Positions 9,543 through 17,464 of a DNA stretch of 49,310 nucleotides are shown in pieces. The position numbers and the translations under genes are program-made. The stretch is from the NCBI RefSeq assembly GCF_000332215.1, contig NZ_ALWB01000009.1, positions 1-49,310 of the forward strand. The letters run 5' to 3'. Position 1 is the stretch's first letter. Every line of letters begins with the position of its first letter. Below the pieces are notes generated by a model that saw only the letters and a program-made list of their open reading frames with translations, did no database searches and was not told where the DNA came from. The stretch comes from Pseudanabaena biceps PCC 7429. GTDB lineage: Bacteria > Cyanobacteriota > Cyanobacteriia > Pseudanabaenales > Pseudanabaenaceae.

Positions 9543-9620
9543 TCACAGACACTTAAATTAATAGGATCTTAAATTAATAGGATGAGGGTCTTGTAAACTT
9601 TCACGTAACACCAGTTATTA

Positions 9621-9636
9621 GTAAGTAATTACTTAC
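9621..9636. promoter_or_regulatory. probable TetR operator 2 (GTAAGTAATTACTTAC)
   Basis: A perfect 16-bp palindrome lies about 70 bases upstream of the efflux adaptor start. A third half-site, AAGTACTTAC, follows at 9642-9651. The half-sites GTAAGT/ACTTAC match those in front of the TetR gene, tying the regulator to the efflux genes. Confidence 0.7.
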
Positions 9637-9706
9637 ACTTCAAGTACTTACACTTCAAGCCATTGAAGAATCTCTACGTATTCCTTTTGTTTTTTGGAGG
9701 AAAATC

Positions 9707-11056
9707 ATGTTATCCGAACCAGTTCCTACAAATGCTTCCAGCCAGAAGCCAGATCAGAAATCTTTACCGCGAGGGAAATGGCTGAAATTTGGATTACCCA
9801 CGATTTTACTATTTTTAGGAATTGGCGGAGTAGGTTGGCAATTTTTAAATTCGGCATCGGTAAACAATTCTCCAAACGATCTTATCACTCAGTCTGTAGA
9901 ACGCAAAACTCTGCCGATTACCATTACCGCCAATGGCACGATCAAGGTTGAACGTTCGATCAATCTCAGCCCCAAATCAACGGGGACAATTAAAACTTTG
10001 CTGGTAAAAGAAGGCGATCGCGTACGTCAAGGTCAATTAATAGCCGAAATGGACGATTCGGGACTGCGCGGGCAAATCATCCAAATGGAAGCACAAGTTT
10101 CACAACAGGAAGCAAATTTGCAGCGGTTGATCGCGGGTAACCGTCCTGAAGAAATTGCTAAGACTAAGGCTCAGCTCAACAGCGCTCAAGTAGAACTGCG
10201 TCAGGCGGAAGAAGATCTCCTTAGCAATCAATCTCTTTATCAATCAGGCGCAGTTTCTCGACAAACCTACCAAAAAGCAGTTACATCCCGCGATACCGCT
10301 AAAGCCTCCGTGTTACAAGCACAGCAATCGTTAGTATTATCTCAAGCAGGATCGCGCAGTGAAGATATTGACGAAGCTCGCGCAAAGCTAGAGTCTGCGT
10401 TAGGAAGCTTACAAACTACTCGAACTTCCCTTGACGACACCAAAATAGTCGCGCCCTTTGATGGCATCGTCATCAAAAAATATGCCGATATCGGAGCATT
10501 TGTTAGTCCTTCCATGTCTGGAAGTAGCGACTCGGCATCGTCATCGTCAATTTTGACCCTTGCCAACGATCGCCTTCAAGTGGTCGTCAATATATCCGAA
10601 GCTCAAATTGCCAAAGTCAAATTAGGACAATCAGTAAAGGTAAAAGTTGATGCCTTCCCTAACGAAGTATTTACGGGTAAAGTCGAACAAATTGCCCCGC
10701 AGGCGACGGTTTCCCAAAATGTAACCAGTTTTGAGGTGCGCGTGGGGATTACTTCTACGGAAGTCGCCAAGTTGAAAGCTGGCATGAATGTTGAGGCTCA
10801 GTTTGAGGTTGGCAGTTTAAATAATGCGATATTGGTTCCCAATGCAGCCGTAGTTAAACAAGCTGATGGAACGGGTGTTTATATTTTGGGCAACAATCGC
10901 CAACCGATATTCCAAGCGATCCAAACGGGAAATACCGCAGGCAGTTTTACGGAAGTTAAATCTGGACTCCAAGGTAATGAACAAGTCCTCGTCAGTCCTC
11001 CTTCTAAGAAAGAATCTAGTTCCTCAGGGGGAGTTCTGCCGCCTCAACCACGCTAA
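9707..11056 (+). CDS. MacA-like efflux periplasmic adaptor (HlyD/RND MFP family)
   Basis: A 449-residue membrane-fusion protein. Residues ~28-48 form one membrane anchor. A biotinyl-lipoyl-like half-motif (GTIKTLLVKEGDRVRQGQLIAEMD) comes next, then a long coiled-coil hairpin (~105-215, rich in Glu/Gln/Ala), the second lipoyl half (TKIVAPFDGIVIKKYADIGAFV), a beta-barrel region (~290-370) and a C-terminal domain with a Ser-rich tail. It would link the inner-membrane MacB-like permease to an outer-membrane channel; no TolC-like gene is in the window. GGAGG lies 6 bases before the ATG. It is preceded by TetR-type palindromes and followed by permease and ATPase genes. Confidence 0.92.
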   Translation: MLSEPVPTNASSQKPDQKSLPRGKWLKFGLPTILLFLGIGGVGWQFLNSASVNNSPNDLITQSVERKTLPITITANGTIKVERSINLSPKSTGTIKTLLVKEGDRVRQGQLIAEMDDSGLRGQIIQMEAQVSQQEANLQRLIAGNRPEEIAKTKAQLNSAQVELRQAEEDLLSNQSLYQSGAVSRQTYQKAVTSRDTAKASVLQAQQSLVLSQAGSRSEDIDEARAKLESALGSLQTTRTSLDDTKIVAPFDGIVIKKYADIGAFVSPSMSGSSDSASSSSILTLANDRLQVVVNISEAQIAKVKLGQSVKVKVDAFPNEVFTGKVEQIAPQATVSQNVTSFEVRVGITSTEVAKLKAGMNVEAQFEVGSLNNAILVPNAAVVKQADGTGVYILGNNRQPIFQAIQTGNTAGSFTEVKSGLQGNEQVLVSPPSKKESSSSGGVLPPQPR

Positions 11057-11101
11057 AGAGCAATTTAAATTACCGATCAACTCATTTAAAATTAGCGAGG
11101 T

Positions 11102-12364
11102 ATGAATTCTATGACTTTACGCCCTCACAATATTTCCTATTGGGAAATTGCAGAAATGGCGATCGCCTCCCTCTGGGGCAATAAGCTCCGTAGTGGATTA
11201 ACGATGTTGGGCGTGATTATCGGCATTTCCTCTGTGATTGGTATCTCTTCCATCGGGCAAGGCGTACAAAAATCTACGGAAGAAAATATTCGGAGTTTAG
11301 GTACTGATGTTTTACAGGTCATGTCTGGAGCCGCCCAAAGTGGTGGAGTCAGAAAGGCGATGGGTTCGGTCTCGACACTGACTTGGCAGGATGCAAAAGC
11401 GATCGCGACTCAAGCGCCTTCCGCAACTGTAGTCTCCGCTTATCTCCAAGGTAGTACGCAGGTTGTCTATAATGCGGAGAATACTTTAACCAACATCTAT
11501 GGAACCGATTTAAGTTATCCTACGGCAAGAAGTACCTTTCCGAAGGAGGGGCGATTTTTTAATGCTGAAGAATTAGATACGGCTGCTTCGGTCGCGGTAA
11601 TCGCACCGACAGTCAGGAAAAACCTATTTCCAAATAACGTCAATCCCATCGGACAAAAAATCAGAATCCAAGGTGAGATTTATAATGTGATTGGGATAAT
11701 GGAAGCCAAAGGCTCTCAAGGTCCTCAGGATCGCGATGATGCGGTGTATATTCCCTTAACCTCAATGTCTGCGCGGATCATTGGCAATAATTCGCTAACA
11801 GGAGTTTCTGTGAATGGAATCTATGTCAAGGGTCAGGATGAAACCAAATTAGACATCGTAAAGTTTCAAGTTACCAATATTTTGCGGTTGCGTCATAACA
11901 TTAATGTTCCTGACAATGATGATTTTCGGATTACCAATCAAGCCGATATTCTCAAAACTTTCAATACGATTTTGAGTCTGTTTACGCTCATGATGGTGGC
12001 GATCGCAGGGATATCGCTGATCGTCGGCGGCATCGGCATTGCCAATATCATGCTAGTTTCTGTAGTCGAGCGTACTCGCGAAATCGGTGTTCGCAAAGCT
12101 TTAGGTGCAACGGATAATGCTATTTTGAGTCAATTTCTGACTGAGTCGGTGGTTATTTCCGTAGTTGGTGGCTCGGTTGGCATTGCGATCGGGATTGGAA
12201 TTACCTTTGCGGCGGCAACTGTGTTTAAGTTCCCATTTATTATTTCTACCAGTTCGATCTTATTGGGGTTCGGTTTGTCAACTTCTGTCGGTTTGGTCGC
12301 AGGAGTGATTCCCGCCAGAAATGCTGCCAGACTCGATCCAATTACCGCTTTGCGAAGTGAATAG
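11102..12364 (+). CDS. MacB-like ABC transporter permease (FtsX family)
   Basis: A 420-residue permease. The N-terminal membrane helix lies at ~28-50 (LRSGLTMLGVIIGISSVIGI), a large MacB-type periplasmic core domain spans ~52-275, and three helices follow at ~290-320, ~345-370 and ~385-405, matching the FtsX/MacB layout. The conserved block ERTREIGVRKALGATDNAIL precedes the last two helices. The ATPase is a separate gene 12 bases downstream, unlike E. coli MacB where both are fused. Substrate is unknown; such systems export macrolides, peptides or lipophilic compounds. Confidence 0.92.
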   Translation: MNSMTLRPHNISYWEIAEMAIASLWGNKLRSGLTMLGVIIGISSVIGISSIGQGVQKSTEENIRSLGTDVLQVMSGAAQSGGVRKAMGSVSTLTWQDAKAIATQAPSATVVSAYLQGSTQVVYNAENTLTNIYGTDLSYPTARSTFPKEGRFFNAEELDTAASVAVIAPTVRKNLFPNNVNPIGQKIRIQGEIYNVIGIMEAKGSQGPQDRDDAVYIPLTSMSARIIGNNSLTGVSVNGIYVKGQDETKLDIVKFQVTNILRLRHNINVPDNDDFRITNQADILKTFNTILSLFTLMMVAIAGISLIVGGIGIANIMLVSVVERTREIGVRKALGATDNAILSQFLTESVVISVVGGSVGIAIGIGITFAAATVFKFPFIISTSSILLGFGLSTSVGLVAGVIPARNAARLDPITALRSE

Positions 12365-12376
12365 GGAGAGCTTACG

Positions 12377-13039
12377 ATGATTACAATGGCAAATATCACT
12401 AAAAGTTATCGACTCGGTGAGGTTGATATCCCGATTCTCAAAGGGATTAATCTGCATATCGACTCGGGGGAATATGTCTCGATTATGGGCGCATCGGGAT
12501 CGGGTAAATCCACATTAATGAATATCATTGGTTGCCTTGATCGCCCTACGAGGGGCGAATATTATCTTGAAGAACAAAACCTCACGACTTTAGGCAAAGA
12601 AGATCTCGCCTACATTCGCAATCAACGCATTGGCTTTGTCTTTCAACAGTTTAATCTCTTATCGCGAGCTACAGCTCTAGAAAATGTAATGTTGCCAATG
12701 GTCTATGCAGGGGTATCTAAGACTGAAAGGCGATCGCGTGCTGAAGAAGCTTTAGTCAAAGTGGGTTTAGGCGATCGCTTATCCAATCGCCCCAATCAAC
12801 TCTCTGGTGGACAACAACAACGAGTTGCGATCGCCCGTTCGTTGGTCAATCAACCTGCGCTACTTCTAGCTGATGAGCCAACGGGTGCGCTAGATTCGCA
12901 AACTTCGCAGGAAGTAATGAATTTGTTTGGTATTCTCAATACTCAAGACATCACAATTGTCATCGTCACCCACGAGCCAGATATCGCCGCCCAAACCAAG
13001 CGTAAGATTTTTGTGCAAGATGGGCTAATAGTTAGCTAA
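12377..13039 (+). CDS. MacB-like ABC transporter ATPase (LolD type)
   Basis: A 220-residue ATPase with Walker A GASGSGKST (~38-46), Q-loop FVFQQFNLLSR, signature LSGGQQQRVAIARS (~143-156), Walker B ALLLADEP and the D-loop GALDSQT, then the switch His in IVTHEP. It powers the adjacent permease and completes a TetR/adaptor/permease/ATPase unit. It starts 12 bases after the permease stop. A ten-base inverted repeat (TTAGCTAAAA ... TTTTAGCTAA) overlaps its stop codon. Confidence 0.94.
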   Translation: MITMANITKSYRLGEVDIPILKGINLHIDSGEYVSIMGASGSGKSTLMNIIGCLDRPTRGEYYLEEQNLTTLGKEDLAYIRNQRIGFVFQQFNLLSRATALENVMLPMVYAGVSKTERRSRAEEALVKVGLGDRLSNRPNQLSGGQQQRVAIARSLVNQPALLLADEPTGALDSQTSQEVMNLFGILNTQDITIVIVTHEPDIAAQTKRKIFVQDGLIVS

Positions 13040-13065
13040 AACCATCAGCCAATGATTTTAGCTAA
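13032..13065 (+). terminator. possible terminator stem-loop after the efflux operon
   Basis: TTAGCTAAAA and TTTTAGCTAA form perfect 10-base arms with a 14-base loop, overlapping the ATPase stop codon. The stem is AT-rich and the loop is long, so terminator strength is doubtful. Confidence 0.4.
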
Positions 13066-13104
13066 TGATTTTAATTTAGGCGATGAATAATACTGTGATT
13101 TAAA

Positions 13105-13160
13105 GATCGCTTATCAATTATTTGTCTTTGCGATCGCCAATAACTTCTCGAAACTCAACA
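13105..13160. repeat. dispersed intergenic repeat, module 2 (copy a)
   Basis: Contains GATCGCTTATCAATTATTTG, then TTTGCGATCGCCAATAACTT and CTCGAAACTCAACA. The same block recurs at 14234, 14313, 15200, 21801 and 23165. This copy runs into the stop codon of the zinc-ribbon gene at 13155. Confidence 0.7.
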
Positions 13161-13607
13161 GCTAAGCAAATCATTGATGTCGATAGATCTGGCATCTTCG
13201 TCATTATTCTGCGGAAGAACCGATGAATCAATTCCGAATTGCGACAACCGATTGCACAACCATTCCATTTCCGTTTTCGTTCCAGTATAGACAACATCGG
13301 ACATGCGTTGTTTCATCTGCCGTAGTTCTTCCATTGTTATGTTAAGAGCACAGCGAAGAATTTTATAAACTTCAAGCCGTTGCGAGTCTTCAACAAGGAT
13401 GCTTAATCCCCACCTACCGTTTAACTCAATTATTTGATTGCGAATGTCTTTTGGCGGTAGCCCCTCATCGTCAGCCTCAATACCCATGCCGCAGTTTTCG
13501 CAACGGGTTGATTGATACCAACCAAGTTTCGATCTGTTGATAGATTGACCGATCGCTAGAGACGCAACCATGCCGCAGTCTTCACATTCGATTGATCGTG
13601 TAACCAT
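13155..13607 (-). CDS. hypothetical protein with N-terminal zinc ribbon
   Basis: A 150-residue protein. Two Cys pairs, CEDCG at residues ~8-12 and CENCG at ~36-40, form a likely four-Cys zinc ribbon. The C-terminal ~100 residues are mixed alpha/beta and contain RLEVYKILRCALNITMEELRQ and TKTEMEWLCNRLSQFGIDS, resembling a small regulatory or ligand-binding fold of unknown type. No close family is recognised. It is an isolated minus-strand gene at the start of the accessory block, and its last codons overlap a dispersed repeat. Confidence 0.65.
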   Translation of the reverse strand: MVTRSIECEDCGMVASLAIGQSINRSKLGWYQSTRCENCGMGIEADDEGLPPKDIRNQIIELNGRWGLSILVEDSQRLEVYKILRCALNITMEELRQMKQRMSDVVYTGTKTEMEWLCNRLSQFGIDSSVLPQNNDEDARSIDINDLLSC

Positions 13608-13843
13608 TGTCCAAACGACCTCGTCGGCATGTTTTTAGAATCAATAACTATATATTATTTTGCAGATTACAGGATAAATATTTATACAAGTTAAATTGCA
13701 TTCTGTCATCAATTATACTTCCACCAATTCTCACCTAGCTTAAGGCATAACAGCAGAATTAACCTACACGCAATCAATATGGAATTTAAAAGCCGCGCTA
13801 TTGCGAGTCCGATTGAATGAATTGTTAGATTACTCTGTTTAAT

Positions 13844-14131
13844 TCAACAGACATTCCCGCAATTTGGACATGCACCACTTCCTTCAGGATAGAAGCTCGC
13901 GCCACATTCTCTCGGACATTCTTGAGGCTCACCCACAGGGACGTAAGGTTCCCAACCCATTTTAATATGATGCTCGGACATAGCCTCTTCCCAAGTATCC
14001 GCTTCAACTCGATGCAACAACTTTGCCTTCTCTGAGAGAAGACCTTTAGCACACTGTGTATTTATACTCTCAATATTGGAAAAAGCGATACTACAAGTTT
14101 CATCTTCCCAAGCCTCATATATCTTTTTCAT
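13844..14131 (-). CDS. hypothetical protein with C-terminal zinc-ribbon-like cysteines
   Basis: A 95-residue protein beginning MKKIYEAWEDETCSIAFSNI and ending with a Cys-rich segment (CPRECGASFYPEGSGACPNCGNVC). The Cys spacing suggests one zinc site at the C-terminus. The middle is helical and charged (KGLLSEKAKLLHRVEADTWEEAM). I cannot assign a family with certainty. The start lies beside the dispersed-repeat block at 14155-14395. Confidence 0.65.
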   Translation of the reverse strand: MKKIYEAWEDETCSIAFSNIESINTQCAKGLLSEKAKLLHRVEADTWEEAMSEHHIKMGWEPYVPVGEPQECPRECGASFYPEGSGACPNCGNVC

Positions 14132-14154
14132 AGCAATCTAACGGTTTAATAGAT

Positions 14155-14395
14155 CGACAAAAAAACTTTCGCTTCAACTAAAATATCATGCTTTTATCCG
14201 CTCCATTTTATCCGCTCCAATGATGTATTGTACTCGATCGCCTATCAATTTCTTAACTTCGCGATCGCCAATAACTTATCGAAACTAAACATCCAAGTAG
14301 ATTTGTTATTTCCCGATCGCCTATCAATTTCTTAATTTTGCGGCGGAACGCATCCTGAAAGGAATCGCCAATAACTTTTCTGAACTCAACAACAG
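14155..14395. repeat. dispersed intergenic repeat cluster (modules 3, 2, 2)
   Basis: This gene-free stretch (14132-14516, 385 bases) carries module 3 (TTCAACTAAAATATCATGCT, then CCGCTCCAATGATGT) and two tandem copies of module 2 at 14234-14290 and 14313-14395 (both with CGATCGCCTATCAATTTCTT). The second copy has a GGCGGAACGCATCC insertion. CATTTTATCCGCTC also includes a short local duplication of TTTTATCCGCTCCA. Confidence 0.75.
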
Positions 14396-14516
14396 AACTA
14401 ACTATCTCTGTTTGTATAATCCAGCTTAGAAACAAGAGCGAAGGTAGCAGTTTAGTTAGAACTTAATAATTATGTTTTTAATTCTTGGTTTAAATACTTA
14501 AATTTTGTCACATGTT

Positions 14517-15071
14517 TTATATTTTGTATTTTTCCCTCAACTCATCCCATACCAATTCATCTAGTTCTATTGAGTCGTATGGTTGAAGTATGTAACTTCC
14601 CATCTCAAACACTTCTACCAAGGCATCTAAATAGTCTTCATAGTGATTTGCTATTACTTCAGTAGAATCGCATTCAAGATCTACAGTTATAAGGGAGAGA
14701 TTCTCTAAATTTATACATATCTGAATATCAGCGTTTTGATCAAATATGGGAAACCATGTACTCTCCCAAGCAAAATCATTGCAATCTTTTTTAATATCAC
14801 GATAAGCGTTGTATAGCTCAAATGCGCTTTCCAAAGAGAGAAAACTAAAGAAAGGATTTAACCATAATATACCATTATATTTTTCATAAATCTGAATAAG
14901 TAAATCTGGTGGCAATAGTTTATGGTTGGCAAAAGTATCAATTATCTCTTGTTTTGGCAGTCCCGCTATTAGTTCAGACTGTCTTCTCGGATCTCTATCG
15001 AGTTTCAGTATTTTCTCTAGGATATACTCTATTTTTTTAAGACTATTCATGATCATTTTTTTGGATTTCAT
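14517..15071 (-). CDS. hypothetical SMI1/KNR4-like protein
   Basis: A 184-residue acidic protein with a helical N-terminus (MNSLKKIEYILEKILKLDRD). Its core resembles the SMI1/KNR4 superfamily: LPPDLLIQIYEKYNGILWLNPFFSFLSLESAFELY, then the Trp-rich ESTWFPIFDQNADIQICINLEN and ITVDLECDS. In that family similar blocks read 'lP.dl...y...NG...fpf..fls...a...y' and 'wfPi..d..g....idl'. Such proteins often serve as immunity proteins or scaffolds. AGGA lies about 10 bases before the ATG at 15071; ATG 15050 is an alternative. No toxin gene is adjacent. Confidence 0.6.
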   Translation of the reverse strand: MKSKKMIMNSLKKIEYILEKILKLDRDPRRQSELIAGLPKQEIIDTFANHKLLPPDLLIQIYEKYNGILWLNPFFSFLSLESAFELYNAYRDIKKDCNDFAWESTWFPIFDQNADIQICINLENLSLITVDLECDSTEVIANHYEDYLDALVEVFEMGSYILQPYDSIELDELVWDELREKYKI

Positions 15072-15129
15072 GAGTAATTTTTCCTACGTGACTTATCTTT
15101 TGCATTGCTGAATAATGGCTGAATTGAGC

Positions 15130-15240
15130 GGCAAGAAATCTTTCACTCTCAACTAAAATACTATGCTTCTGTCCACTTCAATGTTGTGCTATACCCATCG
15201 CTTCTCAATTGCTTGTCTTGGCGATCGCTAGTAGTGAGTT
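15130..15240. repeat. dispersed intergenic repeat (modules 3 and 2, copy c)
   Basis: CGGCAAGAAATCTTTCACTC and CAACTAAAATACTATGCTT are followed by CCACTTCAATGTTGTG and a diverged module 2 ending TTGGCGATCGCTAGTAG. It is part of the gap 15072-15368, which otherwise shows no coding signal. Confidence 0.65.
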
Positions 15241-15368
15241 CCATGCAATCACTTTTAACGATCATTTTTATTTTGTCGATTTTGTTTGACTTTTAAGTAA
15301 AGAAACTTTAAGTGAAGCGACGATCCATGAAAATCAATCTAACGATGCTGAAATGTTGAACCGAGCCG

Positions 15369-16187
15369 TCATTTCCAGAACTGCCACCATTTCTTTGTTA
15401 GCTTTGGATCGCATTGTTTGCAGATAATGATCGGCATTCCGTCGAGAGATACAACAGTTCCATTATTGAACTCTTGACCACACACAGAACAACGTGAAAG
15501 ATCTGAAACGGTTGATGGAACTGCCTCTGCGAAGGTAGTTGAGCCGCCTTGACGCAAATGTTTGATATACTGTAGTTCATTCAATGCTACATCATTGTTC
15601 GGTTCGATCTGAAGCGAAGATTTGAAGGCAACTTCAGCTTTGTCAAGCTCACCCATTTCGATAAACACGAATCCCCGACCACGACAAGCTACTGCAAGAT
15701 CTTTCAGGCTAACATATGGGGTAATCTCAGTTACTTGATCGTACAGGGCGAGGGATTCTTTCCTCCGTCCTGACTGCACTAATACCAGCGCCATCTCGAA
15801 TACAAAATTAGGATTGGTTGGTTCAAGACTTTGCCCTTTGCTGAGAAATTCAATCGCACGATCAAATTGCTTCTGTTTTACGCAGAGGAAGCCCATGTAA
15901 TAATGGGCACGAGGATATGCGTTGCCAATCCAACAGATATTTTTGTTTAGAAGACCTTGTTTTTTCTGCCAAGTGACGTAATGGATGAAATTAGTCTGAT
16001 CCCAGAACTTGATTGAGATTCCTTCGTCATCTTCTTCTGAATTCGAGTATTCTAATGGTGTATTCGCGATGACTTCCAATAAAAGGGACTCTGCATTGCC
16101 GATGTTGCCACTTGCCAATGCTTCAATTGCCACATTGACTTTATCAGCATCAATAGATTCGCGGTGAGTAGTTGTCTCTGATGACAT
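15369..16187 (-). CDS. TPR-repeat protein with C-terminal zinc ribbon
   Basis: From ATG 16187 the protein has about 272 residues (upstream in-frame ATG at 16238 is possible). Residues ~95-205 contain tetratricopeptide-type helices (AHYYMGFLCVKQKQFDRAIE, LEPTNPNFVFEMALVLVQSG, GFVFIEMGELDKAEVAFKSS), typical of protein-protein interaction scaffolds. The end carries CSVCG ... CKQC, a four-Cys zinc ribbon, then a Trp-rich tail KKWWQFWK. No signal peptide is seen. Partner and role are unknown. Its 5' flank holds TACTTTAAGTCAAGTGCGAT, which also follows the TetR gene at 18007. Confidence 0.75.
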   Translation of the reverse strand: MSSETTTHRESIDADKVNVAIEALASGNIGNAESLLLEVIANTPLEYSNSEEDDEGISIKFWDQTNFIHYVTWQKKQGLLNKNICWIGNAYPRAHYYMGFLCVKQKQFDRAIEFLSKGQSLEPTNPNFVFEMALVLVQSGRRKESLALYDQVTEITPYVSLKDLAVACRGRGFVFIEMGELDKAEVAFKSSLQIEPNNDVALNELQYIKHLRQGGSTTFAEAVPSTVSDLSRCSVCGQEFNNGTVVSLDGMPIIICKQCDPKLTKKWWQFWK

Positions 16188-16298
16188 TAGCTTAGTAGAG
16201 ATGGTAGTTTTAAAGCAATTGCACTTTATGTACCGCATAGTCATACTTTAAGTCAAGTGCGATCGCCTCATTTATCCATCTGCTAAAAGGGTTTCTGA

Positions 16299-16340
16299 AG
16301 GCGATCGCTATTACGATAAGTCGAGATCTCTGGGCGATAT
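16299..16340. repeat. dispersed intergenic repeat, module 1 (copy d)
   Basis: AGGCGATCGCTATTACGATA followed by AGTCGAGATCTCTGGGCGAT. Module 1 recurs at 18065, 20360, 21721 and 23190, always between genes. Confidence 0.65.
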
Positions 16341-16388
16341 CCTAGAAATTATCCGAACTCATCAACGAAATCAATTAGTGCATGAGCC

Positions 16389-16434
16389 CCAAGAAGAGAA
16401 TGGGGCATCGCTTTGCGATACCATTCTCTTCTTG
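16389..16434 (-). terminator. hairpin directly after the methyltransferase gene
   Basis: CCAAGAAGAGAATGG pairs with CCATTCTCTTCTTGG, and an inner ATCGC/GCGAT stem closes a TTT loop. It begins 3 bases past the stop codon of the minus-strand gene at 16437, a good place for termination. Its outer arm AAGAAGAGAA recurs in hairpins at 34864 and (as AGAAGAGAA) 45685. Confidence 0.55.
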
Positions 16435-16436
16435 GA

Positions 16437-17075
16437 TTAATTACTTTGCAGCAGCCAAACATTCTCTCTTGCTGCACATTTCTCCTTCAAACCACTATCA
16501 ACAGTTGTACTGCTGAGAAGAGTTAAATTATAACTATCCAGATAGTGTTGGCTTACTTCGTCGTTACTAATTGAAAAAGGAGGTCCAGCCATTGAACTTT
16601 GGTCGTATTCATAGCAAATTAGCAACTGCGGTGCTTTATGAGTAATCTTCGTTAAGTGTGCTGTGTATTGATTGCGTAGTGCCTCAGGCAGAGCCACTAA
16701 AGCAGCCCTGTCATAAATTGCATCGACTACGCCAAGCATCTCGCTAGACAAAAGAAATATATCACCCACAAATATGTCAATATCCGTCGCACTGTAGCGC
16801 TCCAATTCACCAACTTTTGAGATTTGGGGTTCCACCCCAAGTTCTACAAACAATTGCTCAATGGCGATTTTGCTCAATTCAGCTCCAGCAACTCGGTAGC
16901 CATTAGAAAGCAGCCAAGAAATATCAAGAGTTTTGCCACACAGTGGAACAAATACAAGGCTCCCCTCTACTAAAGATAGCTCTTTAAAAGATTTGACCAT
17001 TAGTGAGTTAGCCTCTTGGTTGTGGAAAGCAATATCATTCTTTTCCCACTTTTGATGCCAAAAGCTTGCATCCAT
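16437..17075 (-). CDS. thiopurine S-methyltransferase-like protein (TPMT family)
   Basis: This 212-residue class I SAM-dependent methyltransferase matches the bacterial TPMT family, some members of which methylate selenium and tellurium species. Visible: the N-terminal Trp motif FWHQKWEKNDIAFHNQEAN, the SAM-binding block LVFVPLCGKTLDISWLLSNGYRVAGAELS, DIFVGDIF and VDAIYDRAALVALP. ATG 17075 follows AAGGAG by five bases; GTG 17081 is the longer alternative. It is divergent from the TetR gene at 17465, which could control it. Natural substrate cannot be told from sequence. Confidence 0.88.
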   Translation of the reverse strand: MDASFWHQKWEKNDIAFHNQEANSLMVKSFKELSLVEGSLVFVPLCGKTLDISWLLSNGYRVAGAELSKIAIEQLFVELGVEPQISKVGELERYSATDIDIFVGDIFLLSSEMLGVVDAIYDRAALVALPEALRNQYTAHLTKITHKAPQLLICYEYDQSSMAGPPFSISNDEVSQHYLDSYNLTLLSSTTVDSGLKEKCAARENVWLLQSN

Positions 17076-17172
17076 AAACACTCCTTGTGAAATTTACTTA
17101 CAACTAAATTTTAGCTGTAACTTATCAGCTCATATCCCTTTATAGCTATAGTCAGTAATGTTAGGACAAAAA

Positions 17173-17218
17173 TCAAACCCAATAGAGAGTTGCGGCGCAA
17201 CTCTCTATTGGGTTTGAT
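17173..17218. repeat. intergenic hairpin (family A)
   Basis: TCAAACCCAATAGAGAGTTGC and its inverse flank a 3-base GGC loop. Flanks read TTAGGACAAAAA and ATGTCCTGA, so an outer AGGACA/TGTCCT pair encloses it, as around hairpins near 30527 and 45581. Confidence 0.8.
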
Positions 17219-17340
17219 GTCCTGACTTAAGTGAATATAGCTATATCTACCGAACATTTGGTGTAATATTTAAGAGGGTGTTACTAAGTTTGTCGCTAAA
17301 ATTAGGTGAAAAGCTAGCCTGCGGATATGCTTCCTAATAA

Positions 17341-17440
17341 TACCAAAACTAAAAATAGCTACGCCATTTTTAGTTTTTCAAACCCTACTAGGTTTGGTTT
17401 TTAATTCACAAAAGTGTTGTCATATTTTCGTGAATTGGTG
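17341..17440. mobile_element. ~100-bp MITE-like composite repeat (copy M1)
   Basis: Bounded by TACCAA and TTGGTG. Hairpin C (AAAACTAAAAATAGC with a TAC-centred tip and GCCATTTTTAGTTTT) is followed by a linker CAAACCCTACTAGGTTTGG and hairpin B (AATTCACAAAAGTG / ATTTTCGTGAATT). No coding capacity. Together with M2 and M3 it defines the element. It sits 24 bases before the TetR start. Confidence 0.7.
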
Positions 17441-17464
17441 TAACACTTGATGAGAGGGAATTAA

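Noticed and set aside
14253-14435. Minus-strand 60-codon frame
   Set aside because: It consists of the dispersed repeat modules and has no start context or protein-like composition.
15369-15580. 60-codon frame inside the TPR gene
   Set aside because: A shadow in another frame of the TPR/zinc-ribbon coding region.
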